This document shows positions 8,323 through 12,890 of a stretch of 12,890 bases of DNA, piece after piece (position 1 is the stretch's first letter; each line of letters opens with the position of its first letter). Source of the DNA: CAYFMP01 sp964344215 (GTDB taxonomy: Bacteria > Pseudomonadota > Alphaproteobacteria > Rhodospirillales > Casp-alpha2). A model generated the notes under the pieces. The model had not been told where the DNA came from and did not search any database. It was given only the letters and a program-made list of their open reading frames with translations. Location of the stretch: contig CAYFMP010000092.1 in the NCBI GenBank assembly GCA_964344215.1, positions 1 through 12,890 of the forward strand. The letters are read 5' to 3'. A program made the translations under genes and the position numbers.

Positions 8323-11300
8323 CTACGCCTTCACCTCCGCCGTGGCTGACACATAGGCAGCACCGCTTGCGAACTTGGCAAGGCGTTCGGTGAGTTTCTC
8401 TGCCGCGTCGCCATGCATTGATAGACCCTCGGCAAACGTCAACTGGAAACCTGCCTCAAGGTTCTTGGAACTTGCATCACGTAATTGCGGTTCGAGAAAC
8501 TCTTTAACCGGTTGCGCATCCGGCACTGGCCCGCGGAACTCTAATTCGAACGATCCACCCTCGCGGGTTTCGTAGCCGCCAGTGATGGTGACGGTCTTCT
8601 CCGCCCCGGATACGGCACCCACGGCACCAAGAAGGCGAAAGGCGTCGCCAGCCTCGAACATACGGATGGTCAGGACGCTGATGGACTCGATCTCCTTGGC
8701 CCGAGCCTGCTCCCACAACTGGACCAACGCCTCATTAAGGACGCCTTCGGCGGTGAACGAACCGGGCGCTGCCCCTGGCGGATGGCCGCCGACCGGCTCC
8801 CCTTCAGGGCCGGTGCCTGGACCGCCACCGGGGGCTCCGCCGGGCTGCCCCGCCTCTTCGCCGCCCGGTTCAGGTTGCTCGGGTTCTCCGGGCTTTTTAC
8901 GTGGCCAAATGCCGGTATTCTTGGCGTAGATCATGGTGAAGACCACGGACTGCTCGTCGATCATGATGCTGGCCGATGGGTCCCCCGGTCCGAATAGCAA
9001 ATCTCCGCGCTGATAAACGTACTCACCCTGCTCGATGCCGCGCCGCACTCCGCGAATGAAAATGTCGTCGCCGATCAGAATCGGAAGCGCCGGATCGCGC
9101 CTAAATTCGTCGCGAAGCGCGAGCGTCGTGATCTGGCCCTTCTTGAGCGGCGTACGGTCGCGCACATATGCTGGCGAATCCGGTTCGTCCTCGGACAGGC
9201 GTAACTTCTTGAGATCGCGCAGCGCACGCGAGATCTGTTGTTGGCCAGCGCCCGGTTGGTCAGAGGCGGAATGCACGTCGATCGCTGAATGGGCTAGATC
9301 GACATCGCTGGCGCCGACCCGGTTGCGAGACGGATAGAAGACGTGCCGGTAGCATTGCTGAATTGCGATCGCGAGTTCCTGTTCGGACCGCGCTTCCAGC
9401 TCACGCACCTTGGCCTGCTGGTGCTCGGCCAGGTCGATCAGGCGTTCGGGCTTCTTGAGTTCCTGCAACGCCAGACGATGATAGGTCTTGCGCCGCATTT
9501 CCTCCTTACGGGCATCGTCCGCGACCACGAACACGAGATTGTTTCGTAGCGCCCTCAGGGCGGAACCCTCGGAGCCCTTGCGCGCATAGATTCGCTCGAT
9601 GAGCTCGGGAACACTTTCCACGGAGCCGCCGATGGTCACGCCGTCATAGGCCATGACGACGAGCTTCGGGCGACCGTCGCCAACCTCATCGGGCACGTCG
9701 AAGGGGCCGCCGGGAAACGATACCGTCTCCAACGTCTTGCCCCCAAAAATTTGGCGGATGCGATCGTTGAGCTGAGCGCGCGCTTCCCCGGCATCCACGT
9801 GGCGCTCCTCGCGGCGGATGATTTGGCGCAGATTGGCCTCAGCGAGAAAGCGCATCGGAGCGCCGGGGCGGTCGTCGAGGTAGGCAGACTCGGCGATGAA
9901 TTTCTTACGCGCTTCCTCAATGAAGCTAATGTCCGTTGCGGGGCCCAGGACCGAATAGCGCAACTGTTCCGGCGAAACCCCCTTGAGGGGGTCGTTGAAG
10001 GCCAGCGTGTGCATGAAGATGGTGCGGGCGACATAGACTGCATAAGGCGGTAGGCCGCCATGGTGCTCGGCGTCGATTTCTTGCGCCAGGGCCTTCTTCT
10101 CTACCGAACCGGCGGCGACATCGTTGGTGATGGCCGGTGCGTAAGCCGATTGCCCGAGTCGCGTGACGATCTCCTGGCGGATAGGCTCGTAGCCCGGATC
10201 GATATGGTGCAGATGGATTGCGTTCGCATCGTTGGGCTTGTCCTCCCACAGATGAGCGATCGTGCGCGCCAACAGCCGCAGCATGCCGCGCACCCGCTGG
10301 AAATTGCCGAGTGTCGCCGTCTTGCCAGTCAGGGTTTCCAGAACTTCCGGGTGCAGCGGGTAACTCGACTGGAAGGTCTCGACGGTCTCGGAGCGGGCGG
10401 CATCGCCGGCTAAGGACTCCTTATTCGCCCCCCATAGCTCCCGGTAGGCATCAATGATGGCCGGAATCTTTGTCTCGTCGATCGATTCGAACAAACGACG
10501 GCGGAGCACCTGAACCGTCTCGTCCTCCTCTGTGGGGTTCAAGAGTGTCGCTTTGCGTGCGGAAACGCTCTCCGCTTCCGCCATGTTGTCTGCGATGAAT
10601 TGGTTCTCTTCGTTGTAAGCGTCGGTTGCCCGGCCGTCCTTGCCGATCGCCAAGGTGTAGACCAATGCGGCGTTAGGGGCACTTTCCACGGCCTTGAACA
10701 ACGAGGTCAGGAACGCCGTCAGCTGATCGCGGGCGTCTTCGAGGTTGCGCACCTTGCGCAGGTAAACTGAAAGCTCGTCGAGCAGGATCAACGTCGGTTC
10801 GCCGCCGAACAGCTCGCGTAGGGTCTCGGCGCCGGGTGCAATACGGCTCTCGTCGCTCTTGCGGACCCTAGCGTATCCGTCCTTGCCGGCAAGGGCATAA
10901 GCGATCTCGCCCCAAGGCGTGAAAGCGAGCACACCATCGCCCATAGTCCGGCCATTGGCTGGATCGGCGTTCTCGCCGTCGAAGGCAGCGATACGGACGG
11001 GGCCTTTGGGCAATATTGAGGGGTCAACGAACTCCGAGATATTGGACACACCGTTCATGCCACGTGCGGCATGGGTCAGCGCGATCAACCCATGGGTCTT
11101 GCCGCCGCCGTAGGACGTATCGAGACGGAAAATCGCCGCTACTTCGCCGCCTGCTCCGGTCAGTCGGCGGCACACATTCGCGAGCAGGTTCTTGAGCCCT
11201 CTCGTGGGATAGGTATTGGCAAAGAAACGTACCGGGTCGAGATATTCGGGATTGCCCTTGCCGATGATGACCTGAGCAAGGTCCGCGGCGAAGTCGGCCT

Positions 11301-11367
11301 CGGTGATCGCCCCCTTGAGAACGTCTTCCCGTGGACGGCATGTCTCGAAAATTGTTGGGACAGTCAT
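8323..11367 (-). CDS. DUF499-type large P-loop ATPase
   Basis: A 1014-residue AAA+-like ATPase of the DUF499 (COG1483) type. Walker A is TSYGGGKTH at 84-92 (K90, T91) and Walker B is LILLDE at 193-198 (D197, E198). The N-terminus (FETCRPREDVLKG) is typical of the family. A long helical middle part is followed by a Pro/Gly-rich linker (about 823-869) and a C-terminal domain of about 145 residues. No transmembrane segment or nuclease motif is visible. The ATG at 11367 overlaps the stop of the helix-turn-helix gene as ATGA, and GGAG lies eight bases upstream. DUF499 proteins occur beside DUF1156 methylases and helicases in defence islands and are comparable in size and place to the BrxC/PglY ATPases of BREX. 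The likely role is ATP-driven assembly or sensing on DNA together with the methylase; this is inference. Confidence 0.92.
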   Translation of the reverse strand: MTVPTIFETCRPREDVLKGAITEADFAADLAQVIIGKGNPEYLDPVRFFANTYPTRGLKNLLANVCRRLTGAGGEVAAIFRLDTSYGGGKTHGLIALTHAARGMNGVSNISEFVDPSILPKGPVRIAAFDGENADPANGRTMGDGVLAFTPWGEIAYALAGKDGYARVRKSDESRIAPGAETLRELFGGEPTLILLDELSVYLRKVRNLEDARDQLTAFLTSLFKAVESAPNAALVYTLAIGKDGRATDAYNEENQFIADNMAEAESVSARKATLLNPTEEDETVQVLRRRLFESIDETKIPAIIDAYRELWGANKESLAGDAARSETVETFQSSYPLHPEVLETLTGKTATLGNFQRVRGMLRLLARTIAHLWEDKPNDANAIHLHHIDPGYEPIRQEIVTRLGQSAYAPAITNDVAAGSVEKKALAQEIDAEHHGGLPPYAVYVARTIFMHTLAFNDPLKGVSPEQLRYSVLGPATDISFIEEARKKFIAESAYLDDRPGAPMRFLAEANLRQIIRREERHVDAGEARAQLNDRIRQIFGGKTLETVSFPGGPFDVPDEVGDGRPKLVVMAYDGVTIGGSVESVPELIERIYARKGSEGSALRALRNNLVFVVADDARKEEMRRKTYHRLALQELKKPERLIDLAEHQQAKVRELEARSEQELAIAIQQCYRHVFYPSRNRVGASDVDLAHSAIDVHSASDQPGAGQQQISRALRDLKKLRLSEDEPDSPAYVRDRTPLKKGQITTLALRDEFRRDPALPILIGDDIFIRGVRRGIEQGEYVYQRGDLLFGPGDPSASIMIDEQSVVFTMIYAKNTGIWPRKKPGEPEQPEPGGEEAGQPGGAPGGGPGTGPEGEPVGGHPPGAAPGSFTAEGVLNEALVQLWEQARAKEIESISVLTIRMFEAGDAFRLLGAVGAVSGAEKTVTITGGYETREGGSFELEFRGPVPDAQPVKEFLEPQLRDASSKNLEAGFQLTFAEGLSMHGDAAEKLTERLAKFASGAAYVSATAEVKA
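8332..8338 (-). promoter_or_regulatory. Strong ribosome binding site for the 159-residue gene, inside the ATPase gene
   Basis: GGAGGTG on the minus strand lies nine bases before the ATG at 8322 and within the last codons of the ATPase gene. It fixes the start of the 159-residue gene directly behind the TAG stop. Confidence 0.6.
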
Positions 11368-11576
11368 TGTTCCCGCTCCGTCCTTTCCCCCATGTCATCC
11401 GGGCCAATGGCATTCGACTCGGTCCACTGGTCAATCTCACCCTTTCTAAAACGCCAGGAGCCACCAACCTTGAACGCAGGAATGTCTCCCCGAGCGACCA
11501 ACCGATAAATGGTGCGTTCTTTGACCTTCAAATACTCGGCCACCTCGCGCACGGTCATAACGTCGGTGTCGGGCAT
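11364..11576 (-). CDS. Excisionase/MerR-type helix-turn-helix DNA-binding protein
   Basis: A 70-residue protein with an HTH_17-type winged helix-turn-helix at about residues 8-50: TVREVAEYLKV, ERTIYRLVARGDIPAFKV, then GGSWRFRKGEIDQW. The C-terminal tail is acidic and polar. The start at 11576 is favoured over the internal ATG at 11558 because AGAGGA (11587-11592) lies ten bases upstream. Its stop overlaps the ATPase start as ATGA. It is the first gene after the AT-rich spacer that follows the integrase. Proteins of this fold include recombination directionality factors (Xis, AlpA) and small regulators. Next to an integrase it could be Xis, but coupling to the ATPase argues for an operon regulator or a DNA-binding part of the defence system. 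The sequence does not decide between these. Confidence 0.88.
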   Translation of the reverse strand: MPDTDVMTVREVAEYLKVKERTIYRLVARGDIPAFKVGGSWRFRKGEIDQWTESNAIGPDDMGERTEREQ

Positions 11577-11611
11577 CGACTGTCTTTCCTCTAAGTCGAG
11601 TCCGCTGAACT

Positions 11612-11640
11612 CAAAATGAAAAATAATACAAAATTGGCAA
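11612..11640 (-). promoter_or_regulatory. AT-rich tract, candidate promoter of the defence operon
   Basis: Read on the minus strand, TTGCCA (11640-11635, five of six matches to the -35 consensus) is followed by an AT-rich tract. The tract contains TATTAT (11628-11623) and, at a 16-base spacing from TTGCCA, CATTTT, a poor -10. The tract stands out sharply in a GC-rich region and lies 36 to 64 bases before the first operon gene. No clean pair of hexamers with ideal spacing is present, so the exact promoter is uncertain. The TTGCCA overlaps the left arm of the inverted repeat, so a protein bound there could repress the operon. Confidence 0.3.
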
Positions 11641-11697
11641 GCTGACGAGGGCTTATCTCGGCTGTCGTTGCCGTCAGCCCCAAGAGGGTCAGCTTGC
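11637..11697 (-). terminator. Nested inverted repeat after the integrase stop: candidate terminator and/or operator
   Basis: A perfect 10-bp inverted repeat, GCAAGCTGAC at 11637-11646 and GTCAGCTTGC at 11688-11697, encloses 41 bases; the right arm overlaps the integrase stop codon. Inside it, 11660-11679 forms a second hairpin on the minus strand: stem GGCTG/CAGCC, an A-A mismatch, a CG pair step and a GCAA (GNRA-type) tetraloop. An alternative 7-bp pairing uses 11641-11647 with 11672-11678. On the transcript the outer stem is followed after a few bases by a U-rich run. This fits an unusual terminator for the integrase. It could equally be binding sites for the helix-turn-helix protein or arm sites for the integrase. 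Confidence 0.4.
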
Positions 11698-12885
11698 AGA
11701 TCGTTGGAGGGTGACGATTTCGCCGGTTTGCCCGTCCATAGAGGCGGCGATATCGGACGAAACAGTGTTGGCAGCGGCTTTGACAGGATCGGCCGCGAGA
11801 TGTGCGTAGCGTGCTGTGGTCTGGACCTGTGAGTGGCCGAGGAGCTTGCCGATCATGGGCAGACCCTGGCCCGCCGCGACCGCCGTGGAGGCGAAGGTAT
11901 GGCGCAGGTCGTGAATGCGAACGTCCTCAATGCCGGCGCGTTTGCGAATGCGCCGCCAGGGTGGCTGCAGGTCGGTCAGATGGGCGCCGGAATTCTTCCC
12001 CGTGATGACCCAGGGGTTTTCGTCCAGCCGTTCGATCTTGGAAAGGACCTCGATCGCCGGGGCGCCTATGTGGATGGTCTTGGCGCCGGTCTTGGAATCG
12101 GGAAGGTGAAGCGCCATCCCCTTGAAATCGACGTGATCCCACTTGAGGGTCATGATCTCGGAGAGGCGGCAGCCGGTGAAAATTAGCAGCCGCAGGGCGG
12201 TGATGGCCGACTGGCTCTCAATACCTTCCTGCTCGCATTGCCGCAGGGCTTCGCCAAGCCGGGCGAGCTCTTCCTTCGAGAGGTAGCGCTCCCGTTTCTT
12301 CTCCGGGTACTTCTTTACATGCCGGCAGGGGTTGGTGCCGTCCGGACGCAGTCCCCAGACCTCGGCGAGGTTGAACGCCTTCGACAGGAACTGGAGGCAT
12401 CGGTTGGCCTGGATGGGCGCGAAGCGGAGATCGTGGTGAAGTTTGGCGATATCGGCCCGCTCGATCTCGCTGACCCGCAGATGGCCAATCCGATCGCGGA
12501 TGTAGGCCTTCAGGTAGTACCGATAGCCGTCGACCGTACGCGGCTTGCAGTGATGGGCGGCGTGTTCGTTGATGACGCGCCGCCCTAGGTCGTCAACGGT
12601 CAGTTCGGTCCGGGCCTTCTCGCGGGCGCCGGCCGGGTCCTCGCCGTCCTTGACTCGGCCAAGAACCTTGATCGCTTCCCCTCGGGCCTTCTCGGTGGTG
12701 AGGATGCCGTGGAGGCCGAGGCTCATACGCCGAAATTTACGGCCGACCCTGTACTGAACCAGGTAGGAACGCTTGCCGCTCGGCAGGATGCGGGCGCCGA
12801 AGCCGGGGATCTCGCTGTCGAAGATGATGTAGTCTTTGTCCCGGACCTCGGCCGCCTCGACGAGGCGTTTGGTGATCTTGGGCAT
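11689..12885 (-). CDS. Tyrosine-type site-specific integrase (P4-like, Arm-binding DUF4102 N-terminus)
   Basis: A complete 398-residue integrase. The N-terminal 1-90 is the arm-type DNA-binding domain (GFGARILPSGKRSYLVQYR and SLGLHG), residues 95-180 form the core-binding SAM-like domain, and the catalytic domain covers about 200-375. All catalytic residues are visible: R240 (TGCRLSE), K265 (SKTGAK), H325 and R328 (HDLRH), H351 (LLGHSQVQTTARYAH) and the nucleophile Y360. It would recombine an element attachment site with a chromosomal target, often a tRNA 3' end. Its start is five bases from the window edge, so the promoter and any adjacent attachment site lie outside. It is co-oriented with the operon downstream but separated from it by a structured spacer. 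Its presence marks the region as an integrated island. Nothing suggests it is broken. Confidence 0.95.
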   Translation of the reverse strand: MPKITKRLVEAAEVRDKDYIIFDSEIPGFGARILPSGKRSYLVQYRVGRKFRRMSLGLHGILTTEKARGEAIKVLGRVKDGEDPAGAREKARTELTVDDLGRRVINEHAAHHCKPRTVDGYRYYLKAYIRDRIGHLRVSEIERADIAKLHHDLRFAPIQANRCLQFLSKAFNLAEVWGLRPDGTNPCRHVKKYPEKKRERYLSKEELARLGEALRQCEQEGIESQSAITALRLLIFTGCRLSEIMTLKWDHVDFKGMALHLPDSKTGAKTIHIGAPAIEVLSKIERLDENPWVITGKNSGAHLTDLQPPWRRIRKRAGIEDVRIHDLRHTFASTAVAAGQGLPMIGKLLGHSQVQTTARYAHLAADPVKAAANTVSSDIAASMDGQTGEIVTLQRSAS

Positions 12886-12890
12886 GGAGC

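Overview
The window reads as part of an integrated genomic island from a GC-rich proteobacterium. The style of the integrase and the exported nuclease suggests Alphaproteobacteria, but that is inference. Every supported gene lies on the minus strand, so the biological order runs from high to low coordinates. No tRNA, rRNA, CRISPR array or insertion sequence was found. Almost everything is coding, and the only non-coding gap of note is 112 bases between the integrase and the next gene.

Layout in order of transcription: (1) 12885-11689, a complete tyrosine-type integrase of the P4-like class. (2) 11688-11577, a short structured, AT-rich spacer with nested inverted repeats, a likely terminator and a promoter or operator. 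(3) 11576-11364, a 70-residue excisionase/MerR-type helix-turn-helix protein. (4) 11367-8323, a 1014-residue DUF499-type P-loop ATPase. (5) 8322-7843, a 159-residue protein I do not recognise with certainty. (6) 7825-4877, a DUF1156-type Zn-ribbon DNA methyltransferase. (7) 4874-1692, a phospholipase-D-like domain fused to a SNF2/DEAH helicase. (8) 1690-1202, an exported thermonuclease-family nuclease. (9) 1174 to the left edge, a truncated TM0106-type nuclease with a Cas4-like PD-(D/E)XK domain and the start of an RNase H-like exonuclease domain.

Genes 3 to 9 are packed as one operon: an ATGA overlap, then gaps of 0, 17, 2, 1 and 27 bases, with several good ribosome binding sites inside the preceding genes. 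ATPase plus methylase plus PLD-helicase is an arrangement associated with anti-phage defence, functionally reminiscent of BREX and DISARM and, as far as I recall, of the helicase-methylase-ATPase (Hma) systems. A plausible model is that the methylase marks host DNA, while the ATPase and helicase recognise and remodel unmarked invading DNA and the PLD domain or the downstream nucleases cut it. The integrase suggests that the system moves as a cargo. The least explained parts are the 159-residue protein, the exported nuclease and Cas4-like nuclease at the operon end, and the coupling of the helix-turn-helix gene to the ATPase.
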